Shown: one piece after another, positions 9,066-16,955 of the stretch
How positions within the stretch are numbered: the first letter of the stretch is position 1
Layout: every line of letters begins with the position of its first letter
Assembly: GCF_001542855.1 (NCBI RefSeq)
Contig: NZ_LNBY01000004.1
Span: forward strand, 32,390-96,389
DNA: 64,000 nucleotides
Reading direction: 5' to 3'
Source: Erythrobacter sp. AP23
Lineage (GTDB): Bacteria; Pseudomonadota; Alphaproteobacteria; Sphingomonadales; Sphingomonadaceae
Notes under the pieces: generated by a model
The model's database searches: none
Told to the model about the DNA's origin: nothing
What the model saw: the letters and a program-made list of their open reading frames with translations, nothing else
Made by a program: the position numbers and the translations under genes

Positions 9066-11449
9066 GCTGTCTTCCCCATGCGGGCTTGCTTGAGCGCGTC
9101 GAGCAGCCCCTCTCGATCGTAACGATAAATGCTGTCGTTCCCGCTTCCATCCGCTTCGGGATCGGAGCGCAGGCGTATGACATGACGAGCACGGGCAGCG
9201 AGGGGCGTCTCGCTCTCGACGAGTTCGATCGCCACGTCGGTTTCTTCATCCTTGTCGGTCGACACCTTGTAGCCGGCCGCCGCGACCAGCGGCTCGAGGA
9301 TCGTGCGCGCCCAATCGCTATCGGAGGGCAGGCGGCAGGAAACCGGCCGGGCGTGCGCGTTCGGCTTGCGGTGGTTGGCGAACAGCGCGTGCCCGTCGAT
9401 CACCGGGACCGGCTGACCGCCGATCAGTGCGACGCCTTCGACGTGGGGATCGGCGCTCGACGGAACGATCTCGCCGTCCATTTCGGCGGCGTCGAGGACT
9501 TCGCGCACGGCATAGACGACCTCGCAATCGCCATCGGAGAGGCGCAGCAAGCGGCATTTCTCTTCGGGCAGCTCGCCATATTCGAGCCCGACGAGCGAGA
9601 ATATCTCGCCGTCGATCACAGCCTGAGTGCGTGTGCCCTCGATGTCGATGGCGTCGCGGGCGATCGTATCGATCCGGCGGACCAGGTCCAGTCGGACTGC
9701 GCGGCGGCGACCATCGAGGCCGGTGAAGAGCATGATCGGATGCGTCTTGCGTTCTTCGACCGTATCTTCTTCGACAACCCGCGTGGCGCTGCGCATTTCG
9801 TTCGCGAGGTGGTGCTTCTGCGCGATGCTCGGCAGGTCGAGCAGCATCATGGGGCGTCCATCGTCGAGCAGGGTGGTGCCGGCATAGAAGCCGGTTTCCA
9901 TGATCGCCGGCGCGATGGGTTTGACGACGACATCCTCGTGGTCGAAGACCCGGTCCACCGCGAGCGCGAATACATCGTTCGAGGCGAGGCGGACCAGGAC
10001 CAGTGTCTTGCTTTCCCAGACGACTTCGGCGTTCGTTTCGGTGCCCAGTATCTCGCCCAGAGCAAGGCACGGCACGCGCATGCCGCGGAATGTCACGAGA
10101 CGACGCTCGCCGGCTTGAGCGAATTCGACATGGTCGCTCGAACCGAAAACGATTTCCTCGACATAGCTGCGCGGAATTGCATAGCGCTGGCCGCCGCTAC
10201 CCACAGTCAGCGCGGCGATAATGCTGAGCGTGAGCGGTAGCTTGAGATGAAAGCTGGTGCCTTCCCCGGGCTTGCTGGTCACATCGATCGATCCGCCGAC
10301 GCGTTCGATATTGGCGCGCACCACATCCATGCCGACGCCGCGTCCGGAAACCGCGCTGACCGCATCGGCGGTCGAAAGGCCCGGTTCGAAGATAAGGTAG
10401 AGCCTGCGGCGCTCCGACATTTCGTCGATTTCCGACTGGCTGTAGATGCCCGCTGCAACCGCCTTGACCGCGAGCCGAGCCGTGTCGATGCCTCGCCCGT
10501 CGTCGCTGATCACCAGGGTGATCTGGTTGCCTGCCTGCCGCGCCGCGAATTTGAGCAAGCCGGTCTCGTGTTTGTCCGCCTTGATCCTCTCGCCGGGACC
10601 CTCGAGGCCGTGGTCGAGGGCGTTGCGGATGATATGTGTCAGCGGGTCGCGGACCATCTCGACCATTTCGCGATCGAGTTCGACCTCGCCGCCTTCGAAT
10701 TCGACCGTGACCTGTTTGCCGAGCTCGTTCGAAAGGTCGCGAACGAGGCGCGGTAGCGAGCTGAACAGATGTTCGAGCCGCTGCATGCGCATACGCGTGA
10801 TGGCACTACGGACATCGGCGAGGATGGTGCTCAGGCGATCGAAGGGGCCGTCGATGGTGGGCTGTTCCCCGGCCTCGCGCAGTCGCCGCGCCAGGTCGTT
10901 GCGGGCAAGAACCATGTCGGACACGCCCTTCATGACCTCGTCGAGCAGTTCGGTCGGGAGGCGGATCGAGCGCTGGACGCCGGGATTGCGCGCCGCCTTT
11001 TGAGCCGGGGCGTCCTCGGCGCTGGCATCCAGCGTCGGGGCAGCTTGTGCGGCGGGTGCGGAGACAGTCGCAACTTCGGCCTCACCCGGCTGCAGGGCGG
11101 CGATCAACTCGTCGTCGCCACCGTCGGAAAGTTCCTCGCCGGCTTCGATCGAATCGGTCATTTCGCTGATACGGTCGATAATCGCGAGAACGGCGGAAAC
11201 CAGCGCGGCATCGGGCTCGCGGCGACCGGCGCGGCAATCGGCCAGCGCGTCTTCCGCTGCGTGGCTGAGTTTTTCCAGACGCGGGAAATCGAAGAAACCG
11301 CAATTGCCCTTCACGGTATGGACGAAACGAAAAATGGTATCGAGCCGCGCCTTGTCCGTCGGATCGGCTTCCCAGGCGACGATCTCGCCGCCGCTCGCTT
11401 CCAGCATTTCCCGGGTTTCCGCGACGAAATCCGCCAGCAGGTCATCCAT
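9062..11449 (-). CDS. cheA: Chemotaxis histidine kinase CheA, without P2 and with an eroded receiver
   Basis: 795 residues from ATG 11449 (MDDLLADFVAETREML). The HPt/P1 domain (about 1-105) carries His44 in FVHTVKGNCGFF. An Ala/Pro-rich linker (about 110-160) stands where the CheY-binding P2 domain would be. The dimerisation helices (about 165-225) and the ATPase (about 225-390, with HIIRNALDHG and DDGRGID) follow, then a CheW-like P5 (about 395-530). After P5 comes a second CheW-like segment (about 540-680). A C-terminal stretch (about 690-790) has receiver-like pieces (ARTILEPLVAAAGYKV, YRYDREGLLDAL) but no phosphoacceptor Asp. It is the first gene of the che operon; a TTAACCAT octamer lies 44 bp upstream of the start. 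Confidence 0.96.
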   Translation of the reverse strand: MDDLLADFVAETREMLEASGGEIVAWEADPTDKARLDTIFRFVHTVKGNCGFFDFPRLEKLSHAAEDALADCRAGRREPDAALVSAVLAIIDRISEMTDSIEAGEELSDGGDDELIAALQPGEAEVATVSAPAAQAAPTLDASAEDAPAQKAARNPGVQRSIRLPTELLDEVMKGVSDMVLARNDLARRLREAGEQPTIDGPFDRLSTILADVRSAITRMRMQRLEHLFSSLPRLVRDLSNELGKQVTVEFEGGEVELDREMVEMVRDPLTHIIRNALDHGLEGPGERIKADKHETGLLKFAARQAGNQITLVISDDGRGIDTARLAVKAVAAGIYSQSEIDEMSERRRLYLIFEPGLSTADAVSAVSGRGVGMDVVRANIERVGGSIDVTSKPGEGTSFHLKLPLTLSIIAALTVGSGGQRYAIPRSYVEEIVFGSSDHVEFAQAGERRLVTFRGMRVPCLALGEILGTETNAEVVWESKTLVLVRLASNDVFALAVDRVFDHEDVVVKPIAPAIMETGFYAGTTLLDDGRPMMLLDLPSIAQKHHLANEMRSATRVVEEDTVEERKTHPIMLFTGLDGRRRAVRLDLVRRIDTIARDAIDIEGTRTQAVIDGEIFSLVGLEYGELPEEKCRLLRLSDGDCEVVYAVREVLDAAEMDGEIVPSSADPHVEGVALIGGQPVPVIDGHALFANHRKPNAHARPVSCRLPSDSDWARTILEPLVAAAGYKVSTDKDEETDVAIELVESETPLAARARHVIRLRSDPEADGSGNDSIYRYDREGLLDALKQARMGKTA

Positions 11450-11492
11450 GATACAAGGCCCCTCGTACGATCGCGAAAGGCTATGGACCAAG

Positions 11493-11500
11493 ATGGTTAA
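11493..11500 (-). promoter_or_regulatory. CtrA-type site TTAACCAT upstream of cheA
   Basis: The minus strand reads TTAACCAT in the 51-bp gap between the MATE gene and cheA. This octamer is a known CtrA recognition form in alphaproteobacteria, where CtrA commonly drives motility and chemotaxis genes. The same octamer is found upstream of rcdA and of the 45342 ORF. Function is inferred from the motif only. Confidence 0.45.
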
Positions 11501-12865
11501 CTATTGGTTTGGCCAGGGGCGAGCATCTTCCGGCCCCGCACGCAGGACTTTCCAGACAACGAAAGCGGCCAAAATCCCGCCCGCGAGGTTGGCGACGAGT
11601 TCTGCCGCATAGATTGCGTCCGGCCCCCAGTCCGGGCGCAGGATCCAGCCGAAGGGGAGCATCACGAGAAACACGCGCGCCGCGCTCTGGCCAAGGGCGA
11701 AGCTGGCCTTGTCGACCGCATTGAGCGCGCCGTTGGCGAGGATCAGCAGGCCAAAACCCGTATAACCCCAGACCGAAATCTCGAGATACCGTGTGAACTG
11801 CTCGATGACCGCGGGATCTTCGGTAAAAAAGCGCGCGAACCATCCCCCGGTCGCATAGAGCAGGACCGCCGTGCCAAGGCCGTATCCGATGCAGAACAAG
11901 CCCGACCACCACATTGCCCGGCGCGACCGGTCGGCCCGGCGCGCGCCCCAGTTTTGGCCGACGATCGCCCCGATCGAACCGGACAGCGCGAGTAGCGGCA
12001 CGACAGCGAAGCTCTGAAGCCTTCCTGCCGCGCCGAACCCGGCCACCGCAGCCTCGCCTTGGCTGGCGAGCAAGGCGGTCAGCACCGAAAGGCCTATCGG
12101 GTTGATCGCATTGGAAAAGGCGGCGGGGCCGGCGACCGACAGGATCGCCTTGCTCGATGCGCCGACATCGCATTCGCGGATCGCCGCGGGATGGATCTGC
12201 AGTTGCGCGCCCTTGATCAGCCACAGCGCGACGAGGATCGCGATGAAGAAACCCGCGATCGTCGCATAGGCCGCGCCCGCTACGCCGAAACCGCCGAAAC
12301 CGAAGGCGCCGGTGATCAGGATCGGATCGAGCACCCAATTGGCAAGGGAATAGGTGATCGAAACGTAACTGGTCTTCCGTGCCTCTCCCTGTCCGCGCAG
12401 CACGCCGTTGAGCCCCATTTGCAACAGCATGACGGGAAGGCCTAGCGCATAGGGGCGCATGTACTCGCCGATCAGCGGGAGCAGTTGCTCGGATGCTTGC
12501 ATCAGCCGGAACAGCGGGTCGAGCAGGACGTAGAGTGCCAGCCCCATGACGACGCCCGTTCCCAGCGCGAAGACCGCACCGAAATTCGCTCGCCGCTCCG
12601 CACGTGCGACATCGCCTTCGCCCAGCGCGCGGGCAATGACCGAATTGATTCCGACCATGACGCCGACGCCCAGGCTGGATAGTGCAATCGTAATCGGGAA
12701 TATGAAGCTGACCGCGGCCAACTCCTTTGCCCCTAGCTGACCGATGAAATAGGCATCGATCAGACCGACCGACATGATCGCCGCGACGCCGAACACCATG
12801 GGCATGGTCTGGCCGAGGAGATGGCCGCGAATGCTGCCGCGGGTGAGTTTTGCCATCTCGCTCAT
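11501..12865 (-). CDS. MATE family efflux transporter
   Basis: 454 residues with about 12 hydrophobic helices and two homologous halves, as in MATE (NorM/DinF-like) exporters. These expel cationic drugs or metabolites in exchange for Na+ or H+. Recognisable pieces are MVFGVAAIMSVGLIDAYFIGQLG in the first helix pair and the matching AGPAAFSNAINPIG segment opening the second half. ATG 12865 (MSEMAKLTRGS) was chosen because the frame upstream encodes an Arg-rich, non-membrane extension. It lies 51 bp upstream of cheA on the same strand, so readthrough into the che operon is possible. Substrate unknown. Confidence 0.92.
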   Translation of the reverse strand: MSEMAKLTRGSIRGHLLGQTMPMVFGVAAIMSVGLIDAYFIGQLGAKELAAVSFIFPITIALSSLGVGVMVGINSVIARALGEGDVARAERRANFGAVFALGTGVVMGLALYVLLDPLFRLMQASEQLLPLIGEYMRPYALGLPVMLLQMGLNGVLRGQGEARKTSYVSITYSLANWVLDPILITGAFGFGGFGVAGAAYATIAGFFIAILVALWLIKGAQLQIHPAAIRECDVGASSKAILSVAGPAAFSNAINPIGLSVLTALLASQGEAAVAGFGAAGRLQSFAVVPLLALSGSIGAIVGQNWGARRADRSRRAMWWSGLFCIGYGLGTAVLLYATGGWFARFFTEDPAVIEQFTRYLEISVWGYTGFGLLILANGALNAVDKASFALGQSAARVFLVMLPFGWILRPDWGPDAIYAAELVANLAGGILAAFVVWKVLRAGPEDARPWPNQ

Positions 12866-12987
12866 CGGACGGGGCGTTAGCGGGCGACGACAAGCTTGCC
12901 TAGCATGAAGTCCTGCCTGCTTGCGGACCACGGCGTCCTCATGCGATACAGGTCTCGAAACAAAACCCCTTACGGAGAGACGACGCC

Positions 12988-13755
12988 ATGGCCACACAGA
13001 TGAAGTCCCGCGATTTCGAATGCAGCGATGCCGAGTGGCAGGCGCGGCAGGACCTGGCGGCATGCTATCGCATTTTCGAGCATCTCGGCTGGGGCGAAAG
13101 CATCTACAACCACATCTCGGTTGCCGTGCCCGGCGAGGACGACACCTTCCTCATCAACCCATTCGGCCTGCTCTATGACGAAGTGACAGCTTCGAACCTG
13201 GTCAAGATCGATGTCGAGGGCAACAATGTCGGCCCGTCGCAATATATGGTCAACAAGGCCGGCTTCACCCAGCATGCCTACTTCCACAAGCACCTGGGCG
13301 AACGCGCCAATGCGATCTGTCATGTGCACACCACTGCCACCATGGCGGTATGCAGTCACAAGGACGGGCTGGTGCCGACCAATTTCTACGCCTGCAATTT
13401 CCAGAACCAGATCGGCTATCACGATTTCGAAGGCGTCACGGTTCGCCCGGAAGAGGGCGAGCGGCTGGTCGAGAACCTTGGCGATCACTCGATCCTGATG
13501 CTGCGCAATCACGGGCCGGTGGTGATGGACAAGACCATCCCCGGCATGTTCGTGAAGATGTGGGCGCTGCAGCGCGCCTGCGAGATCCAGATCGCCACGC
13601 TTAGCCAAGGCGCGGCTAATGTCGTCCCGCAGGAGGTGGTCGACGTGCACCAGCGCGACCTGTCGGTGATGCAGTCGCAGGGCGGGGCCGGCGTGTTCGA
13701 TTTCGAAGCGTGGAAACGCCGCGTGTCGAAGATCGACGACAGCTGGAAGTACTGA
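12988..13755 (+). CDS. Class II aldolase/adducin family protein
   Basis: 255 residues forming a single class II aldolase/adducin N-terminal domain. Zn ligands are suggested by CHVHTTAT (HxH) and by the His in LRNHGPVV. The N-terminal LGWGESIYNHISVAVPG matches the phosphate-binding region of the family, but the substrate-defining residues differ from fuculose/ribulose-phosphate aldolases. Such proteins in sphingomonads are usually annotated only by family. ATG 12988 follows GGAGAG at a normal distance. The IorA-like gene lies 25 bp downstream on the same strand and may be cotranscribed. Confidence 0.9.
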   Translation: MATQMKSRDFECSDAEWQARQDLAACYRIFEHLGWGESIYNHISVAVPGEDDTFLINPFGLLYDEVTASNLVKIDVEGNNVGPSQYMVNKAGFTQHAYFHKHLGERANAICHVHTTATMAVCSHKDGLVPTNFYACNFQNQIGYHDFEGVTVRPEEGERLVENLGDHSILMLRNHGPVVMDKTIPGMFVKMWALQRACEIQIATLSQGAANVVPQEVVDVHQRDLSVMQSQGGAGVFDFEAWKRRVSKIDDSWKY

Positions 13756-13780
13756 GCTCTAGCGCCAAGGCGCCCGCTGC

Positions 13781-14323
13781 ATGACCAGCATGACCGTCAA
13801 CGGGAAGCCGGTGCGCTTCCTGATGGACCCCGACACGCCGCTGCTGTGGGCACTGCGTGATGCGGCCAATCTGACGGGCACGAAATACGGCTGCGGCGAG
13901 GGCGATTGCGGGGCCTGCATGGTCCATGTCGATGGCGAGGCGCTGCGATCCTGCCTGATCACCATCGCCGAGGCCGAGGGCCGGTTCATTACGACGATCG
14001 AGGGGCTGAGCCGCGACCGGTCGCATCCGGTGCAGCAGGCAATGGTCGCAGAGCAGGCGATCCAGTGCGGCTATTGCACGCCGGGGATCGTCATGGCTGC
14101 CAGCGCCCTGCTGTCCAAGACCGCGGCGCCTTCCGACGAGGAAATCAAGGCCGCGATCCCGAACCTGTGCCGCTGCGGCGTCTATCCGCGTCTGGTCCGT
14201 GCGATGCAGCGGGCAGCCCGTGTGGCGCGCCGCAGCGAGACGATCAGCGCTGCGCCGGCACCCGGAATAAGCGCCGGGGACGCCGCGCGGGAAGTTCCCG
14301 CAATCAGCGCCCCCGACGATTAG
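13781..14323 (+). CDS. 2Fe-2S subunit of a molybdenum hydroxylase (IorA-like), orphan
   Basis: 180 residues. The N-terminal plant-type ferredoxin domain has CGEGDCGAC and a following Cys for the first 2Fe-2S cluster. The helical domain has CGYCTPG and CRCG for the second. This is the small subunit of xanthine-oxidase-family aldehyde or isoquinoline oxidoreductases, passing electrons from the molybdopterin site to an acceptor. Normally it lies next to a large molybdopterin subunit gene and often a cytochrome c gene. Here it is followed after 3 bp by a convergent TonB receptor, and no large subunit is in the window. The last 25-30 residues extend past the usual end. Confidence 0.9.
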   Translation: MTSMTVNGKPVRFLMDPDTPLLWALRDAANLTGTKYGCGEGDCGACMVHVDGEALRSCLITIAEAEGRFITTIEGLSRDRSHPVQQAMVAEQAIQCGYCTPGIVMAASALLSKTAAPSDEEIKAAIPNLCRCGVYPRLVRAMQRAARVARRSETISAAPAPGISAGDAAREVPAISAPDD

Positions 14324-14326
14324 CGG

Positions 14327-16444
14327 CTAGATTTCGAACCGCACACCGATCCGCGCGCTGAAGGGTTCGGCGGGCTGGATGTTGTTGTTGCCGTGCGCGC
14401 TCGGATAGTAGGTCTCGTCGAACAGGTTTTCGATGTTGAGCTGCACGCTGAGCCGCTCGCTGACCGTGTAATAGGCCGCCGCATCGACACGCCAGTAGCT
14501 CGGCAGTTCGACCGTGTTCGAGAAACTCGCGAACTGGTCCGACTGGTGGATCACGCCAAGGCCGAAGCCCAGCGCTTCGGTCACGTCGAAGCGGTTCCAG
14601 GCAGCGATCTGGTGCTTGGGCGTCTGCTGCAGGCGCTGACCGGCGGGGCCGAAGCGGCTGGCCGTACGCAATTCGCCGTCGAGATAGGTATAGCCGACGT
14701 TGGCCTTCCAGAAGTCGGTGATCTCGCCGACTGCACCGATCTCGAAGCCCTCGACGCGGCTCTCACCCGTCAGCGTGGTATTGCCGAGGCTGTCGGTGAA
14801 GGGCGTCCTGCTGCGATCGAGACGGAAGATCGCCGCCGTCACCAGCACCTTGTCGAGCGGTGCCCACTTGAGACCGAGTTCGTAATTGGTGAACTTTTCC
14901 GGTTCGAACTGGGCCGAGGTCGGGCTGAGCAGAAGGAACTGGTCGCCTGCCTGTGGCAGGAAGCTCTCCGCATAGGAGGCGTAGATCGACAAGTCCGCGT
15001 TCGGCTTGACGATCAGGCCGAGGCGCGGGCTGACCTTCTCGTCCACGCGGTCGCCTCTGATGCCGGTGTTCAGATTGACGGTCTCGAGATCGAAGCGATC
15101 CCAGCGCAGGCCGCCGACCAGTTCGATGTGATCGCCGATCTGGAGCTGCTCCTGGATGTAGAAGCTGAGCGTCTCGAGCTGCGAGTCGCGCGCACGCGCG
15201 CCGATGTTGAGCGCGAAGGGCGGCACGAAGATCGTATCGGCCAGCGGCGTTTCGTTCGGATCCAGCCCATTCGGGTCCGGCGCGCGGGTGAAGCTGACCG
15301 TGTCGCGACCGTTGAGGGTGTCCTGGCGGCTGGCCTCGAAGCCGAGCAGCAGGGTCGATTCGATCGTGTCGCTTCCGGTCTGCCAGACGAGGTTCCCCTG
15401 GCCGATCCAGTTTTCGCGATCGGTGTAGTCGCGATAGCCGCCGAGGAAGACGGTGTTCTCTACCGTATCGACGCCGGTCGGCAGGATGTTGGCATAGACC
15501 TTGTCGTAATCGGCATATTGCACTGTGGCATTGGCAGTCAGACCGCTGCCGAAGTCATGCTCGACACGAACGCGGCCGATATGTACCTGCGCTTCGGCCT
15601 CGTTGAAATCGCGATCGCCGAAGAAGGTGTCGTCGAAGCCGCGCAGCGGGCCGGTGCCGCCATCCGAGGGCACGCCACGATCGGTGACGCGCTTGTCGTC
15701 GTCATAGCTGTATGTGGCGATCAGCGTGGTCTGCGGACCCAACTGCGTGGTCAGCGTGGGCGAAATGCCGATGAACCGGCCTTCGTAAAAGTCGCGATGG
15801 CTGTCGAACTCTTCATAGGTTCCGTTGACGCGCAGCGCTAAGCTGTCGGACAGCGGCTGGTTGACGTCACCGAGCAGCGCGAAGGCGCCGAAGCTGTCGA
15901 CCGAGGCCTCGCCCGAAATCGCCTGACCGGCAAGATCGGCGCGCTTGGACACGCGGTTGATCGCGCCGCCGCCCGCACCGCGACCGAAGATCAGCGCATT
16001 GGCGCCCTTGAGCACTTCGACGCGCTCGATGTTGTAGAGCGAGCGGTAGTATTGCGCATCGTCGCGCAGGCCGTCGATATAGAAGTCGGCGGTGGTTTCC
16101 TGGCCGCGAATGAAAACCTCGTCGCGGTGACCTTCGCCGGTTTCCATGCTGATGCCCGGGACATATCGCAGCGCTTCGTTCAGCTGGCGGATCGACTGAT
16201 CCTCGAGCTGGTCTTCGGTGATGAAGCTGACGCCCTGCGGAACGTCGATCAGCGGGGTCGGTGTCTTGGTCGCGGTGGAGCCGTCCTCATTGTCGTAGCC
16301 CGTGCCGCGATCGCCGGTAACCACGATGTCGGTCGGCAGATAGTCGCGTTCGGGCTGCACGCTCTCATCGGCGTGGGCGGGGGTGGCGGCGAAGACGAAG
16401 GCGGCACCAGCGAGGAGCGCGGCGCGCGAAGAACGATCCCTCAT
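14327..16444 (-). CDS. TonB-dependent siderophore receptor
   Basis: 705 residues. A signal peptide (about 1-25, ending TPAHA) is followed by a plug domain with IDVPQGVSFITEDQLEDQS and ERVEVLKGANALIFGRGAGGG, then a 22-strand barrel ending in RIGVRFEI, with an aromatic residue near the terminus as outer-membrane proteins have. The plug and barrel match the siderophore-receptor subfamily (FhuA/FecA-like), so the likely substrate is a ferric siderophore. ATG 16444 begins MRDRSSRAALLAGAAF. Two Fur-like boxes lie just upstream. Neighbours give no siderophore synthesis genes, suggesting use of foreign siderophores (inference). Confidence 0.94.
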   Translation of the reverse strand: MRDRSSRAALLAGAAFVFAATPAHADESVQPERDYLPTDIVVTGDRGTGYDNEDGSTATKTPTPLIDVPQGVSFITEDQLEDQSIRQLNEALRYVPGISMETGEGHRDEVFIRGQETTADFYIDGLRDDAQYYRSLYNIERVEVLKGANALIFGRGAGGGAINRVSKRADLAGQAISGEASVDSFGAFALLGDVNQPLSDSLALRVNGTYEEFDSHRDFYEGRFIGISPTLTTQLGPQTTLIATYSYDDDKRVTDRGVPSDGGTGPLRGFDDTFFGDRDFNEAEAQVHIGRVRVEHDFGSGLTANATVQYADYDKVYANILPTGVDTVENTVFLGGYRDYTDRENWIGQGNLVWQTGSDTIESTLLLGFEASRQDTLNGRDTVSFTRAPDPNGLDPNETPLADTIFVPPFALNIGARARDSQLETLSFYIQEQLQIGDHIELVGGLRWDRFDLETVNLNTGIRGDRVDEKVSPRLGLIVKPNADLSIYASYAESFLPQAGDQFLLLSPTSAQFEPEKFTNYELGLKWAPLDKVLVTAAIFRLDRSRTPFTDSLGNTTLTGESRVEGFEIGAVGEITDFWKANVGYTYLDGELRTASRFGPAGQRLQQTPKHQIAAWNRFDVTEALGFGLGVIHQSDQFASFSNTVELPSYWRVDAAAYYTVSERLSVQLNIENLFDETYYPSAHGNNNIQPAEPFSARIGVRFEI

Positions 16445-16460
16445 GGAAGACTTTCTTATG

Positions 16461-16511
16461 TTGTGAGTGATTCTCAATCGATGCAGGCCTGCTATTGAGA
16501 GCCATTCGCAC
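16461..16511 (-). promoter_or_regulatory. Two Fur-like boxes upstream of the siderophore receptor
   Basis: The minus strand shows GATTGAGAATCACTCACAA (16461-16479) and TGCGAATGGCTCTCAAT (16494-16510). Both resemble the TGCGAATGATTCTCAAT-like Fur operator of iron-uptake genes. They lie 17 and 50 bp upstream of the receptor start, where a bound repressor would block transcription. This is a motif comparison by eye; exact operator borders are uncertain. Confidence 0.55.
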
Positions 16512-16606
16512 TTGCAAGTCTTGTCTGCATGAAAAAATCGCAAGCGTGACTTTCACTGATCGCAACACTCGCTTAGTCGTCGCCCGACACGGAGGAGATT
16601 AGGCTC

Positions 16607-16951
16607 ATGAAAGCGACCATCTGGCACAACCCCAAATGCGGCACGTCACGCAAGACGCTCGCGATTCTCGAAAACCTTTCGAAGGTGGATGTGACGATAG
16701 TCGAATATCTCAAAGATCCGCCAAGCGCGGAAAAGCTCGCCCAGCTCTATACCGATGCGGGGATCACGCCACAGCAGGGCCTGCGCATGCGCGGGACCGA
16801 TGCCGGGGAGCGTGGCCTCCCTGACGCAGATGACGCGACCGTGCTCGCCGCAATGGCGGCAGAACCGATCCTGATCGAACGCCCGCTGGTGGAAACCGAA
16901 AAGGGCGTTCGCCTGTGTCGCCCGCAGGATCGCGTTTTGGAAATCATCTAG
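16607..16951 (+). CDS. arsC: Arsenate reductase, glutaredoxin-coupled ArsC family
   Basis: 114 residues of the ArsC/Spx/YffB thioredoxin-like fold, with the nucleophile Cys11 in HNPKCGTSR. EYLKDPPSAEKL and the ERPLVETEKGVRLCRP segment (cis-Pro and anion-binding Arg) are typical of arsenate reductase proper. It reduces arsenate to arsenite with glutaredoxin. No arsR, arsB or acr3 is adjacent, so a housekeeping thiol-reductase role is possible. ATG 16607 follows GGAGGAGATTAGGCTC. It is tail-to-tail with the MFS gene, 4 bp apart. Confidence 0.87.
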   Translation: MKATIWHNPKCGTSRKTLAILENLSKVDVTIVEYLKDPPSAEKLAQLYTDAGITPQQGLRMRGTDAGERGLPDADDATVLAAMAAEPILIERPLVETEKGVRLCRPQDRVLEII

Positions 16952-16955
16952 GGCG

